A DNA stretch of 64,000 nucleotides from Stakelama portus (GCF_003171655.1 NZ_QFZL01000003.1:496001-560000), one strand, 5' to 3'; numbered from the stretch's first letter, positions 1-9,494 are shown. Made by a program: numbers and translations. Notes: generated by a model not told the origin, from the sequence alone.

Positions 1-935
1 GCATGGCCGATGCGGTGCCGTCGCGCGATTTGCTCGATACCCCCAATGTCGCCGGGCGCCATGCGCGGCTGGGCCCGCCCGTGCGCGGCATGGGCGCGAT
101 GGAAATCGTCCAGCCCGACGAAAGCACGATGATGAATGCGGCCGGCGGCATTCAGGCGAGCGTTTCGGACATTGCCCATTGGCTGTCGGCGCAAATGGCG
201 TTCGGCGCGCTGCCCGATGGCGAGCGGCTGTGGAGCCGCGAACAGGCAAGGGAAATGTGGACGCCGCAGACGATCATCGGCGCATCGAACGGCCCGACGC
301 CCGATTATCCGATCCGGCCGGTCACCACGACCTATGCGCTCGGCTGGTTCTGTCAGGATTATCGCGGCGAGCGGCTGATCCAGCATTCGGGCGGATTGTC
401 GGGCCAAGTGACGCAGACCGCGATGCTGCCCGCGCGCGGCATCGGCGTCGCGGTCTTCTCCAACACCGAAGACGGCGTGTCCGCGGGCATTCGCAACGCC
501 CTGCTCGATCATCTGATCGACGCACCCGCTTTCGACTGGGTGAACTGGCTCGACACGCGCGTCACCGCGTCGCAGCAACAGGCGCTTGCCGCGATTTCGG
601 GCGGCATCGACACCGCGCCCGATGGCGGCCCCAGCCTGCCGCTGTCGGCCTATGCCGGTCGCTATCGCGATCCCTGGTATGGCGACATCCTGGTGTCGCA
701 GCATCAGGGCGGGCTGTTCATCGATTTCACGCCGACCCCTGCGTTCAAAAGCGCGCTGACCCCCTGGGGGCCGGACGCGTTCCGCACCAATTTTGCCAAG
801 GATGCCGGCGAGGATGCGATCGTCACCTTCACGGTGGCCGATGGTCGGGTGACCGGAGTGACGATGAAGCCGCTCTCGCCGCTCGCCGATTTCAGCTATG
901 ATTATCAGCATCTCGATTTCACACCGGTGCGGTGA
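1..935 (+). CDS. Beta-lactamase-fold serine hydrolase, C-terminal part
   Basis: Partial gene entering from the left edge. The visible 310 residues hold the second half of a class C beta-lactamase/penicillin-binding-like domain: the AAGG segment with the following SDIAHWL helix (about residues 46-61) and the HSGG motif (about 128-131), which takes the place of the KTG box in this family. Residues of about 208-305 look like a DUF3471-type C-terminal domain (YAGRYRDPWYGDILV). The catalytic SxxK serine is not in the window, so the true start lies upstream although an ATG occurs at position 3. Such proteins are usually exported esterases, peptidases or D-aminopeptidases; the substrate cannot be read from the sequence. 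Confidence 0.8.
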   Translation, partial: MADAVPSRDLLDTPNVAGRHARLGPPVRGMGAMEIVQPDESTMMNAAGGIQASVSDIAHWLSAQMAFGALPDGERLWSREQAREMWTPQTIIGASNGPTPDYPIRPVTTTYALGWFCQDYRGERLIQHSGGLSGQVTQTAMLPARGIGVAVFSNTEDGVSAGIRNALLDHLIDAPAFDWVNWLDTRVTASQQQALAAISGGIDTAPDGGPSLPLSAYAGRYRDPWYGDILVSQHQGGLFIDFTPTPAFKSALTPWGPDAFRTNFAKDAGEDAIVTFTVADGRVTGVTMKPLSPLADFSYDYQHLDFTPVR

Positions 936-942
936 GGATCGC

Positions 943-962
943 TGTATTATTGAATTAATACA
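943..962. promoter_or_regulatory. AT-rich inverted repeat upstream of the PBP1A gene
   Basis: A perfect 7-bp inverted repeat, TGTATTA and TAATACA, separated by 6 bases, lies in the 146-bp gap between the hydrolase and the PBP1A gene. It is strikingly AT-rich for this genome. No T-tract follows, so it looks more like a dimeric regulator's operator than a terminator. No cognate regulator is identifiable. Confidence 0.35.
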
Positions 963-1081
963 CAAGGTGATTTACCATCCGTCGCTTCGGGACTCGGGAA
1001 GAATCGGATGAAGCCAGGCACCATCGTCACATTTCGTTCGACCCCCGGCCGTTCGCCCCGCGCCATGGTTGAATCGCGCGC

Positions 1082-3298
1082 GTGAGCGACAAGGAACCTT
1101 TCGACTGGACGCATTTCGGCCCGCGCGAGAGTGACGAGCCGCTCGAACTGCGCGGAGGTATGCCGCCGCCGCGCAGCCTGAGCGCCGCGCGCGTGCCGTT
1201 GCGTACGCCCGTGCCCTCTGCGCCGTCGGGGCCGGTGCCGCCGCCCAACGATCCGGACGATGAACCGGATTTCGGGCCGGGCGGCTACACCACCAATTTG
1301 CCGGTCGCCTATCGCCCCAGTCCCTGGCGCTGGGCAGTGCGCGGGCTTGCCGCGCTGCTGTTGCTGGTGATCCTGGCGATTGCCTGGCTGACCGTCACGG
1401 CGCCGCTTTCCAAGTCGCTGCGACCGCCTGCGCCGCCTTCGATCACGTTGCTCGCTTCGGATGGCACGCCGATCGCGCGGCGCGGCGCCAATATCGGCGA
1501 TCCGGTCGATGCCACCCAGCTTCCCGATTATGTGCGCGAGGCATTCGTCGCGATCGAGGACCGGCGCTTCTATTCGCACTGGGGCGTCGATCCGCGCGGC
1601 GTGCTGCGCGCGGCGGTGCATAACGCCACGACCGAAGGCGATACCCAGGGCGGCAGCACGATCACCCAGCAGCTGGCCAAGAACGCGTTTCTCGATTCGA
1701 GCCGCAATATGGGCCGCAAGTTTCAGGAGGCGCTGATCGCCTTCTGGCTGGAAGGCTGGCTGACCAAGGACGAAATCCTCTCGCGCTATCTCTCCTATGT
1801 CTATTTCGGCGACAATGCCTATGGCCTGTCCGCCGCCGCGCGGCATTATTTCAGCACCACGCCCGACAAGCTCACTTTGTCGCAGGCGACGATGCTCGCG
1901 GGGCTGGTTCAGGCGCCGTCGCGGCTGGCGCCGACCGGCAATCTGGCGGGTGCACGCGAACGGCAGCAGCTGGTGATCGCCGCGATGGTCGATGCCGGCT
2001 TCCTGACCGAGGAAGAGGGCGAGGACGTAAAGCCGGCGGTGCTCAAGACCGACCATGTCCGCGAGCTGCCGATCGGCACCTATTTCGCCGACTGGGTGTT
2101 GCCGCAGGCGCGCGACCGTGCGGGCGAAATCGCGACCGAACAGACCGTGCGCACCACGCTCGACATGCGGATGCAGCGCGCGGCAGAGGCCGCCGTCCGG
2201 CGCGCTTCGCTGGGCGGCGCGCAAGTCGCGCTGGTGGCGATGCACCCCGATGGCAGCGTCGTCGCGATGGTCGGCGGGCGCAAATATTCCGAAAGCCAGT
2301 TCAACCGCGTAACCCAGGCGCGGCGCCAGCCGGGATCGACGTTCAAGCTGTTCGTCTATCTCGCCGCGCTGCGATCGGGGATGACGCCCGATTCGACCGT
2401 CGCCGACGAACCGGTGACGATCGGCGACTGGTCGCCGTCGAACAGCGACGGGCGCTATCTGGGCGATATCAGCCTGCGTCAGGCGTTTGCGCGGTCGAGC
2501 AATGTCGCGGCGGCGCGGCTGACGCAAAAGGTCGGCCCGCGCGCGGTCATCCGGGCGGCGCGCGATCTGGGCATTTCGACCGACATCCCCAACGAAGCCT
2601 CGATCGCGCTGGGCACTGCCAATGTCTCGCTGCTCGAGCTTACCGCTGCCTATGCCGCGATATCCTCGGGTGAGGCGCCGGTGCGGCCGCGCGGCCTTCC
2701 CGAGGAAGAGGATAATGACGTCTGGCTTGCGCAGGACCGCACCCGGGCGCTCGGCCGGCGTGAGCTGGAAGGCATGCGGACGCTGCTCGCTTCGGTCGTA
2801 ACCGAAGGCACCGGCCGCCGCGCGGCACTGTCGATCGACGCGTATGGCAAGACCGGCACGACGCAGGACAATCGCGACGTCTGGTTTATCGGCTATGCCG
2901 GCGATCTGGTCGTCGGCGTGTGGGTGGGCAATGACGACAACAGCCCCAGCAATCGCCTGCGCAGTTCGCTGCCCGCCGGGATCTGGCACGACTTCATGGT
3001 GTCGGCGCTGCGCGTCGCGCCGCGTCCGGCGCCGCGCGAACCGGTGATCGAAGAAGCCGTGTCGGACGATGGCGATATGCTGGAAAACGGCATTGCGTTC
3101 GACGTTCCCGAAATCGGACTGGAGGGCGAAATCTCCGGTCGCGGCCTGAATATCCGGATCGGTCCGAACGACGAGCTGATCCCGCTGCCACCGCCCGCGC
3201 CGCCGGGCAGGAACGCGCCGGAAACCGATGGCGAAGCACGCGACCGGGCACGCGATCGCCCCGAAGTGCAGCAGCGCGGGCCCGAACGGGGGCAATAG
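1082..3298 (+). CDS. PBP1A-family bifunctional penicillin-binding protein
   Basis: Class A PBP of 738 residues that polymerises and cross-links peptidoglycan at the outer face of the inner membrane. A proline-rich cytoplasmic tail (about 1-80) is followed by one membrane segment (about 86-103). The GT51 glycosyltransferase domain shows AIEDRRFYSH with the catalytic Glu near 159 and GGSTITQQLAKN at 190-201. The transpeptidase domain has STFK (419-422, nucleophile Ser419), SSN (472-474) and KTGTT (590-594). Full family length. The start is GTG; no in-frame ATG fits the membrane topology. It stands alone on the plus strand behind a gap with a palindrome at 943-962. The last 50 residues are a polar, proline-rich tail of unknown role. 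Confidence 0.95.
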   Translation: MSDKEPFDWTHFGPRESDEPLELRGGMPPPRSLSAARVPLRTPVPSAPSGPVPPPNDPDDEPDFGPGGYTTNLPVAYRPSPWRWAVRGLAALLLLVILAIAWLTVTAPLSKSLRPPAPPSITLLASDGTPIARRGANIGDPVDATQLPDYVREAFVAIEDRRFYSHWGVDPRGVLRAAVHNATTEGDTQGGSTITQQLAKNAFLDSSRNMGRKFQEALIAFWLEGWLTKDEILSRYLSYVYFGDNAYGLSAAARHYFSTTPDKLTLSQATMLAGLVQAPSRLAPTGNLAGARERQQLVIAAMVDAGFLTEEEGEDVKPAVLKTDHVRELPIGTYFADWVLPQARDRAGEIATEQTVRTTLDMRMQRAAEAAVRRASLGGAQVALVAMHPDGSVVAMVGGRKYSESQFNRVTQARRQPGSTFKLFVYLAALRSGMTPDSTVADEPVTIGDWSPSNSDGRYLGDISLRQAFARSSNVAAARLTQKVGPRAVIRAARDLGISTDIPNEASIALGTANVSLLELTAAYAAISSGEAPVRPRGLPEEEDNDVWLAQDRTRALGRRELEGMRTLLASVVTEGTGRRAALSIDAYGKTGTTQDNRDVWFIGYAGDLVVGVWVGNDDNSPSNRLRSSLPAGIWHDFMVSALRVAPRPAPREPVIEEAVSDDGDMLENGIAFDVPEIGLEGEISGRGLNIRIGPNDELIPLPPPAPPGRNAPETDGEARDRARDRPEVQQRGPERGQ

Positions 3299-3368
3299 CC
3301 GAACCGCTGGCCGCAGCGCAGCGCGGTCGCGATTGACGCACGTCGCATGGCACGCCAAGGCGCCAGTC

Positions 3369-4373
3369 ATGCGTTTCTTTTCCGACAATGCCGCCCCGGT
3401 CTGCCCCCAGGTCATCGAAGCGATTTCGAGCGCCAATGTGCTCGACACCGCCTATGATGGCGACGAATGGAGCCAGTCGCTCGATGCGCGCTTTTCCGAA
3501 GTCTTCGAAACGCGAGTCCATGCGCTGTGGGTGCCGACCGGCACGGCGGCGAACGCGCTGGCGCTTGCCGCGCTCTGTCCGCCCTATGGCGGCGTGATCT
3601 GCCACCGCGACGCGCATATCCAGAATGACGAATGCGGCGCGCCCGAATTCTACACCCACGGCGCCAAGCTGATGCTGGTCGACGGGCCGCAGGCCAAGCT
3701 GACACCCGATGCCATCTCTACTCTGCTCGGCACGATCCGTGACGACGTGCATCAGGTGCAACCGCACGCGATTTCGATCACCAACGCCACCGAATATGGC
3801 TGTGTCTATACGCCCGACGAAGTGGGCGCGATCGGCGCGGTGGCGCGCAAGCATGAACTCGGCCTGCATATGGACGGCGCGCGCTTTGCCAATGCGCTGG
3901 CGCATCTGGGTTGCGCGCCGTCGGAACTGACCTGGCGCGCGGGGGTCGACATGCTGAGCTTCGGTTTTGTCAAGAATGGCGGGATGTCGGCCGAGGCGCT
4001 GATCTGTTTCGGCAGCGATCTGACGACGGCGACGCTGTATCGCCGCAAGCGCGCCGGCCTGCTCCTGTCCAAGGGCCGCTATCTGGCGGCACAGCTGCAT
4101 GCGATGCTCGAAGACGATCTGTGGCTCGCCAATGCCGCCGCGGCCAACGCCGCCGCGCGCGTGATCGCCGATGCCGCGGACGATCGGCTCGTCTATCCGG
4201 TCGAAGCGAATGAAATATTCATCCGCCTTTCGAAGGAGGAAGCGGGGCAGCTGCGCAAGCTCGGTTTCGATTTCTATGACTGGGGCGAAGGCGAAGCGCG
4301 GCTGGTGACCAGCTGGAATCATGGCGAGGCCGATGTCCGCCCGCTTGCCGACGCGATTGCGGCACTTCCATGA
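3369..4373 (+). CDS. ltaE: Low-specificity L-threonine aldolase
   Basis: PLP enzyme of fold type I, 334 residues, cleaving L-threonine or allo-threonine to glycine and acetaldehyde. Seen: SDNAAP at the N-terminus, the glycine/threonine-rich PTGTAAN cofactor segment (56-62), HMDGAR (167-172, the Asp that contacts the pyridine nitrogen) and FVKNGG with the Schiff-base lysine at about 202. ATG at 3369 is chosen because the family begins right at this segment; 47 upstream codons are open but lack family similarity. The stop overlaps the next gene by ATGA, so the two are translationally coupled. This branch could also act on related beta-hydroxy amino acids. Confidence 0.9.
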   Translation: MRFFSDNAAPVCPQVIEAISSANVLDTAYDGDEWSQSLDARFSEVFETRVHALWVPTGTAANALALAALCPPYGGVICHRDAHIQNDECGAPEFYTHGAKLMLVDGPQAKLTPDAISTLLGTIRDDVHQVQPHAISITNATEYGCVYTPDEVGAIGAVARKHELGLHMDGARFANALAHLGCAPSELTWRAGVDMLSFGFVKNGGMSAEALICFGSDLTTATLYRRKRAGLLLSKGRYLAAQLHAMLEDDLWLANAAAANAAARVIADAADDRLVYPVEANEIFIRLSKEEAGQLRKLGFDFYDWGEGEARLVTSWNHGEADVRPLADAIAALP

Positions 4374-5287
4374 GCGATGCGCCGCCACCGCAATCGACGC
4401 GGATGGCGATCCTGATACCGTTTTTCATCGTGACCTTCATCTGGGGGTCGACCTGGCTGGTCATCGTCGATCAGATTGCCGTGGTGCCGCCCAGCTGGTC
4501 GGTCGCCTATCGTTTTCTGGTCGCCGGGGTGGCGATGCTGGTCGTCGCGGCGCTGCGGGGCAATTCGCTCCGGCTCGATGCGCGCGGCATCGCCTTTGCC
4601 GCGATGTTCGGCATTCCGCAGTTCGCGCTCAATTTCAACTTCGTCTACCGCGCCGAACAACATGTCACATCGGGGCTGGTCGCGGTGGTATTCGCGCTGC
4701 TGCTGGTTCCCAATGCGCTGTTCGCGCGCATCTTTCTGGGCCAGAAGCTGGGGCGGCAATTGCTGCTCGGGTCGTGCGTGGCGATGATCGGCGTGGCGAT
4801 GCTGTTCCTGCATGAGGCGCGCCGCGATCCGGCGGCCAGCGGTGAAGTGCTGATCGGCGTCGGGCTGACGCTTCTCGGCATCCTGTCGGCCTCGATCGCC
4901 AATGTGCTGCAGGCGACCAAGACCGCAAAAGCCTATCCGCTGCCCACGCTGCTCGCCTGGGCGATGCTGATGGGTGCGGCGGTGGATGCGGCTTTTGCCT
5001 TTGCGATTGCCGGGCCGCCGACCGTCGAATGGCGGGTCGGTTATTTCCTCGGCATCGCCTATCTTGGCATTGCTGCCTCGGCGATTGCCTTCTCGCTCTA
5101 TTTTCGACTGATTCAGGTCATCGGCCCGGCCAAGGCTGCCTATTCCAGCGTCCTTATTCCGGTGATCGCGATGCTGCTGTCGACCTTGTTCGAAGGATAT
5201 CGCTGGTCGTTGCTGGCGGCGTCGGGGGCGGTGCTGGTGATTGCCGGACTGATCCTCGCGCTCAGGGCACGCAGGCCCAACCGGTAA
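4370..5287 (+). CDS. EamA/DMT-family transporter
   Basis: Inner-membrane protein of 305 residues with two EamA repeats and about ten hydrophobic segments, the length and layout of the drug/metabolite transporter superfamily. The first repeat starts with TFIWGSTWL, the typical EamA opening; the second ends in VIAGLILALRARR. Members export amino acids, purines or drugs, and the substrate cannot be assigned here. It overlaps the threonine aldolase by 4 bases, so export of an amino acid or related metabolite is plausible. The last 148 bases lie antisense to the end of the epimerase gene on the other strand. Confidence 0.9.
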   Translation: MSDAPPPQSTRMAILIPFFIVTFIWGSTWLVIVDQIAVVPPSWSVAYRFLVAGVAMLVVAALRGNSLRLDARGIAFAAMFGIPQFALNFNFVYRAEQHVTSGLVAVVFALLLVPNALFARIFLGQKLGRQLLLGSCVAMIGVAMLFLHEARRDPAASGEVLIGVGLTLLGILSASIANVLQATKTAKAYPLPTLLAWAMLMGAAVDAAFAFAIAGPPTVEWRVGYFLGIAYLGIAASAIAFSLYFRLIQVIGPAKAAYSSVLIPVIAMLLSTLFEGYRWSLLAASGAVLVIAGLILALRARRPNR

Positions 5288-6042
5288 TCGTAAAAGCGCG
5301 GGCGCCAGCCGAGCAGGCGCTTGGCGCGGCCGTTGGCGACGCGGCGGTTTTCCGAATAAAAGCCGCGCGCCGCCGGCGAGATGGCGGCGTCGTCGAGCGG
5401 GACGAGCGGTGGAACCGGCACGCGCAGCAAGGCGCAGCCATAGGCAATGACATCGGCCTGCGGCGCGGGCATATCGTCGGACAGATTATAGGCGCCCGGC
5501 GGGCCGTCGAGCGCGCGCACGACCCCTTCGGCCAGATCGTCGACATGGATGCGGCTGAACACCTGATCGCCCGCGTCGACGCGCGTCGCGCTGCCGCTCG
5601 CGATCTTGTCGAGCACCGAACGGCCAGGTCCGTAAATGCCGGGCAGGCGAAAGACATGCGCGCGGGGCAGGGCAAGCCAGTCGGCATCCGCCCGGGCCCG
5701 CGCGACGCGACGGCCGCCGCCGGTGGGCGCGCTTTCATCGACCCAGGCGCCGCGCGTGTCGCCATAGACTCCGGTCGAGGAAAGATAGCCGATCCACGCG
5801 CCCGAAGCGGCGATCGCGCCGCCATAGTCGGCAAGCACCGGATCTGCGTCGTCGGCGGGCGGGACCGAGGAAAGGATATGCGTCGCCTGTTCGATTTCGA
5901 AGGCGACGCGGTCGCGATCGGCAAAGGCGATGCTGCCGTCGCGACCGTCGCGTGTCGTTCCCGCGATGCGCCAGCCCCGGGGAGCGAGCCGCGCCGCGAC
6001 ATGCGCGGCGCTATAGCCCATCCCGAAAATCAGCAGGCGCAT
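5140..6042 (-). CDS. NAD-dependent epimerase/SDR family protein (YeeZ-like)
   Basis: Extended short-chain dehydrogenase-like protein of 300 residues. A Rossmann opening LIFGMGYSAAHVAARL lies at the N-terminus, and YLSSTGVYGD (about 85-94) is the active-site region seen in YeeZ-like SDRs, where the usual YxxxK is replaced. FRLPGIYGPGRS follows. The family is mostly uncharacterised; sugar nucleotide or NADP-binding roles have been proposed. It follows the M28 peptidase gene by 12 bases on the same strand and is probably co-transcribed. The last 45-50 residues are unlike the family and are encoded antisense to the EamA gene, which suggests that an earlier stop codon was lost. Confidence 0.8.
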   Translation of the reverse strand: MRLLIFGMGYSAAHVAARLAPRGWRIAGTTRDGRDGSIAFADRDRVAFEIEQATHILSSVPPADDADPVLADYGGAIAASGAWIGYLSSTGVYGDTRGAWVDESAPTGGGRRVARARADADWLALPRAHVFRLPGIYGPGRSVLDKIASGSATRVDAGDQVFSRIHVDDLAEGVVRALDGPPGAYNLSDDMPAPQADVIAYGCALLRVPVPPLVPLDDAAISPAARGFYSENRRVANGRAKRLLGWRPRFYDYRLGLRALSARISPAITSTAPDAASNDQRYPSNKVDSSIAITGIRTLE

Positions 6043-6054
6043 CGCGGGACGATC

Positions 6055-7692
6055 TTAGTTTGCCGCGTCCGTTTCCGGCTCGCGGTCGGCGCCATAGCCA
6101 TTGTAGCGAACGCCATATTCGTCGCCCGGATTCCAGGCGGGACGGTCATCGGCATTCGCGACATTGCGGACGAAGGTATAGGAAAGCAGCGCGAACTTGC
6201 CCGCCGATTCCCAGTTGATCAGGCCGATCTCGTCCGACGGCTTGTGATAATCATTCTTCAGGAAATGCTGGATCGCATCGGTGCCCGTGCCGTCCGGCGC
6301 GGGGCCCGAATCGATCGAGATCGCCGGAATGCCTGCGGTCACGAAGCTGTAGTGATCCGAACGGACGAAGAAATTCTCTTCGGGGAACGGATCGGGGATG
6401 ACGCCCAGCCCGACTTCGTCGGCGGCGACATGGACCGCCGGCCCGAGTGTGCTGTGCTCTTCGCCCAGCGCGACGATATGGGTCAGCGGGAAGGTGAGGA
6501 TCGGCATGTCGAAATTCAGGTCGCCGACCAGCATTTCACCATCGCCCACCGGCCAGTGACTCGCCATGTAGCGCGAACCGAGCAGGCCCTTTTCCTCTGC
6601 CGTCAGTGCGACGAACAGGATCGAGCGGCGCGGCGCCTCGCCGGCGTCCTTGAACCGCTTGGCCATCGACAGCACGGTGGCAACGCCGATCGCATTGTCC
6701 ATCGCGCCGTTATAGATGGTGTCGCCTTCGGCATTGGGACGACCGACGCCGACATGGTCGAGATGCGCGGACACCACCAGATACTGGTTGGCGAGTTCGG
6801 GATCGCTGCCGGTCAGCTTGCCGATCACATTCTTGCTGGTGAAACGCTTCATATCGGTCGTGACATGCGCGGTCATCGTCGTGCCCAGCGCGCCGTGCGG
6901 AATCGGCTTGGCATCGTTTTCCGCGGCCAGCACGTCGGCAAAGTCGATGTCCGACCCGGCAAAGACCTTGGCTGCGGCTTCCTGGCTCAGCATCGCGATC
7001 GGTTCGACCATGTCGCTTTCGTCGCCCAGATCGAGCGTGGTGCGGCCGCCGCTCAGATATTGGGCAATCGTGGCGAAGGGAATGCGCGCGCGCAGCTGCG
7101 CCGATTCGATCAGCACAACGCCGGCGGCGCCGTGATCCATCGCGCCCTTCACCTTGTCGGCAAGCCCGCCCCAGCGATTGGCGACTTCTTCGGGCGCATT
7201 CTTGGGCACGCCGAACAGCATCGCGACGATCTTGCCGTCGACATCGAGGCCTTCATAATCGTCGATACCTGCTTCGGGATCGTCGATGCCGAAGCCGACG
7301 AACACGACCTTTGCCGAAACCGAGCGATCTTCCTGCGTGGCCGAAGGAATGCCGAGCACTTCGGTGCCCGCCGTCAGTTCGGTCGGCGTCCCGCCGCGCG
7401 AAAAGCTGATGCTGACATCGCCGGGTTTGTACGTGACGAGCGGAACCGGCTGGAACCAGGTGCCGTCGACGCCGCCGGGCTGAAGCCCGATCGCCTCCAT
7501 CTGCGACACGACATAATCGGCCGCCTTGTCGAAATCGGGCGTGCCGGCTTCGCGGCCGCGCAGTTCGTCCGACGCCAGATAGGCGACGTGATCGTGCAAT
7601 ATCTGTTCATCGGGCGTCAGCTGCGGCGCGGTCTGCGCCGTGGCTGCAAGCGGTGCTGTAATCAGCATCGCGGTAATCAGGGTACGTAACAT
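6055..7692 (-). CDS. Secreted M28-family zinc metallopeptidase (copy 1)
   Basis: Aminopeptidase-like protein of 545 residues with a Sec signal peptide (MLRTLITAMLITAPLAATAQ). A protease-associated (PA) domain insert sits in the first half. The zinc ligands of the M28 fold are visible: SAHLDHVG, NGAMDNAIG, LTAEEKGLLG (catalytic and ligand Glu), NFDMPIL and the final SDHYSF histidine. Family members remove N-terminal residues from peptides in the periplasm or outside the cell. The upstream neighbour on the same strand is a close paralogue; 60 bp separate the two. The epimerase gene follows 12 bp downstream. Confidence 0.93.
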   Translation of the reverse strand: MLRTLITAMLITAPLAATAQTAPQLTPDEQILHDHVAYLASDELRGREAGTPDFDKAADYVVSQMEAIGLQPGGVDGTWFQPVPLVTYKPGDVSISFSRGGTPTELTAGTEVLGIPSATQEDRSVSAKVVFVGFGIDDPEAGIDDYEGLDVDGKIVAMLFGVPKNAPEEVANRWGGLADKVKGAMDHGAAGVVLIESAQLRARIPFATIAQYLSGGRTTLDLGDESDMVEPIAMLSQEAAAKVFAGSDIDFADVLAAENDAKPIPHGALGTTMTAHVTTDMKRFTSKNVIGKLTGSDPELANQYLVVSAHLDHVGVGRPNAEGDTIYNGAMDNAIGVATVLSMAKRFKDAGEAPRRSILFVALTAEEKGLLGSRYMASHWPVGDGEMLVGDLNFDMPILTFPLTHIVALGEEHSTLGPAVHVAADEVGLGVIPDPFPEENFFVRSDHYSFVTAGIPAISIDSGPAPDGTGTDAIQHFLKNDYHKPSDEIGLINWESAGKFALLSYTFVRNVANADDRPAWNPGDEYGVRYNGYGADREPETDAAN

Positions 7693-7752
7693 TGGGATCC
7701 CCTCCCGTGTGGAAAAGACGTTGGGAGCGACGTGACGCCGCCCACGCGAAAC

Positions 7753-9429
7753 TCAATCGGCCATCGGCCCTTCATACAGCGTGCCGAAATAATCGCCCTT
7801 GTTCCAGACCGGCGTCTGGTCGGCATCGGCGATTTCGCGTGCGATCTGGTAATTGACGTTGATGAAACGGACACCCGCTTCCCAATCGATCGCGGGCGAC
7901 TGGCCCACTTCGTCCGACGGCTTGTGATAATGGTCGGCGAAGAAGCCGTTGGTGCCCGCTTCGCCATTGCCGGCATAGCCGGGCCAGACGAAGACCGACG
8001 GGATGCCCTGCTGAACGAAGCGATAATGGTCCGACCGGACGAACAGGCTCTGTTCGGGCATCGGATCGGGCGAATAGCCGACACCGGCATCTTCCGCTGC
8101 CTTGCGTACGATCGGGCCGAGCGTCGAGCGATCCGCGCCAAAGGCAATGATGTCTTCGAACGCATAGGTCAGGATCGGCATGTCGAGATTGACGTCGGCG
8201 ACCAGCCGGTGACCGGGCAGCGTCGGATTGTTGGCGAAATAGTCCGAACCGACCAGCCCCTTTTCCTCTGCCGTGACGGCAAGGAACAGGACCGACCGGC
8301 GCGGCGGCTTGCCCGATTCCTGAAAGCGCTTGGCTTCTTCGATCAGCGACGCGATGCCGACGGCATTGTCCATCGCTCCGTTGTAGATCGTGTCGCCCGA
8401 AGCATCGGCACGACCGACGCCGACATGGTCGAGATGCGCGGTCAGCACGACGACTTCGCTCGCCAGGTCGGGGTCGCTGCCCGGGATCAGGCCGCCGACA
8501 TTATAGCTGACGAAATCCTCGCGCTCGGTGTTCACGATCGCATGGAGCGACGTGGCGAGCGGGAATGGCTTGAATTTGGTCGATGTGTCGCCGGCCTTGG
8601 CGGCGATGTCTTCCCAGCTTGTCGGGGCCCCTGCGAACAGCTTGGCGGCGCTTTCGCGGCTGATCGTCGCGAGCATCGGCGCGGCGGCGGACGGCGAATG
8701 GCCATTGCCCTCGCCATCGACCCAGGTCGTGGCGGCGCGTTGCCAGTTGGCGGCCAGCGCCGAGAAGGGCCAGCTGCGGCCACCGGTCGGATTGTCGATC
8801 ACGATCGCGCCGATCGCGCCGCGACGCGCCGCCATTTCGGCCTTGCTGCTTGCCCGGCCCAAAGTCGCGCGGATTTCGCTGTGCAGATCCTCGGGCACGC
8901 CGTTCAGGAACACGACGATCTTTCCGGTGACATCGACCCCGGCATAGTCGTCATGCCCTTCGCCCGGTGCATCGATGCCGAACCCGACAAAGACGAGCGG
9001 CGCGGACAGGTCGGTGGTGGCCTTTGCCGCATTGGCGCTCGGCACATAATCCTCGCCGAATAGCAGCGGCACCTGTGCGCCATCGGGGCCGGTCAGCGTG
9101 AAGCTGCCATGATCGGCGAGTTTGAACGTCGTCAGCGGCACGCGCTGCAGATAGCCGCCATTGTCGCCCGCCGGGCGCAGCCCCGCAGCATAGAATTGCG
9201 ACGCGACATATTGGGCGGCGATGTCATATTCGTGGCTGCCCGCTTCGCGGCCCTGCATCGCATCGGTTGCCAGGAACATCACATGCGCCTTCATCGCCGC
9301 CTGATCCTGCGGCAGCGGGGCGGTGATGATTTCGTTCTTCGCCGCCGTGCCGGTCTGATCGGTGACGACCTGCGCGTGGGCGGGAATCGCCAGCGCGACA
9401 AGCGCGAGCGCCAGAGGGAATCGAAGCAT
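7753..9429 (-). CDS. Secreted M28-family zinc metallopeptidase (copy 2)
   Basis: Paralogue of the gene downstream of it, 558 residues, with a signal peptide MLRFPLALALVALAIPAHAQ. The same metal-site motifs appear: TAHLDHVG, NGAMDNAVG, VTAEEKGLVG, NLDMPIL and SDHYRF. The segment around the first two motifs is almost the same in both copies, while the PA-domain half and the end diverge, so this is an old tandem duplication with probable division of substrates. It is the first gene of the M28-M28-epimerase run and shares a 130-bp divergent region with pepN. That region holds a perfect 12-bp palindrome at 9495-9506. Confidence 0.93.
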   Translation of the reverse strand: MLRFPLALALVALAIPAHAQVVTDQTGTAAKNEIITAPLPQDQAAMKAHVMFLATDAMQGREAGSHEYDIAAQYVASQFYAAGLRPAGDNGGYLQRVPLTTFKLADHGSFTLTGPDGAQVPLLFGEDYVPSANAAKATTDLSAPLVFVGFGIDAPGEGHDDYAGVDVTGKIVVFLNGVPEDLHSEIRATLGRASSKAEMAARRGAIGAIVIDNPTGGRSWPFSALAANWQRAATTWVDGEGNGHSPSAAAPMLATISRESAAKLFAGAPTSWEDIAAKAGDTSTKFKPFPLATSLHAIVNTEREDFVSYNVGGLIPGSDPDLASEVVVLTAHLDHVGVGRADASGDTIYNGAMDNAVGIASLIEEAKRFQESGKPPRRSVLFLAVTAEEKGLVGSDYFANNPTLPGHRLVADVNLDMPILTYAFEDIIAFGADRSTLGPIVRKAAEDAGVGYSPDPMPEQSLFVRSDHYRFVQQGIPSVFVWPGYAGNGEAGTNGFFADHYHKPSDEVGQSPAIDWEAGVRFINVNYQIAREIADADQTPVWNKGDYFGTLYEGPMAD

Positions 9430-9494
9430 GAAGTTCCTCGGTACAGCCTTCAGGATCGGACAGGCGTAGCATTCCGGTAAAACAGCGCAAGACC

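Noticed and set aside
947..3448. Minus-strand open frame of 833 codons over the PBP1A gene
   Set aside because: Arg/His-rich translation without domains; it is the antisense of a well-supported gene in GC-rich DNA.
5029..7689. Plus-strand open frame of 886 codons over the epimerase and M28 genes
   Set aside because: Antisense shadow; the minus strand has a signal peptide, zinc motifs and family length.
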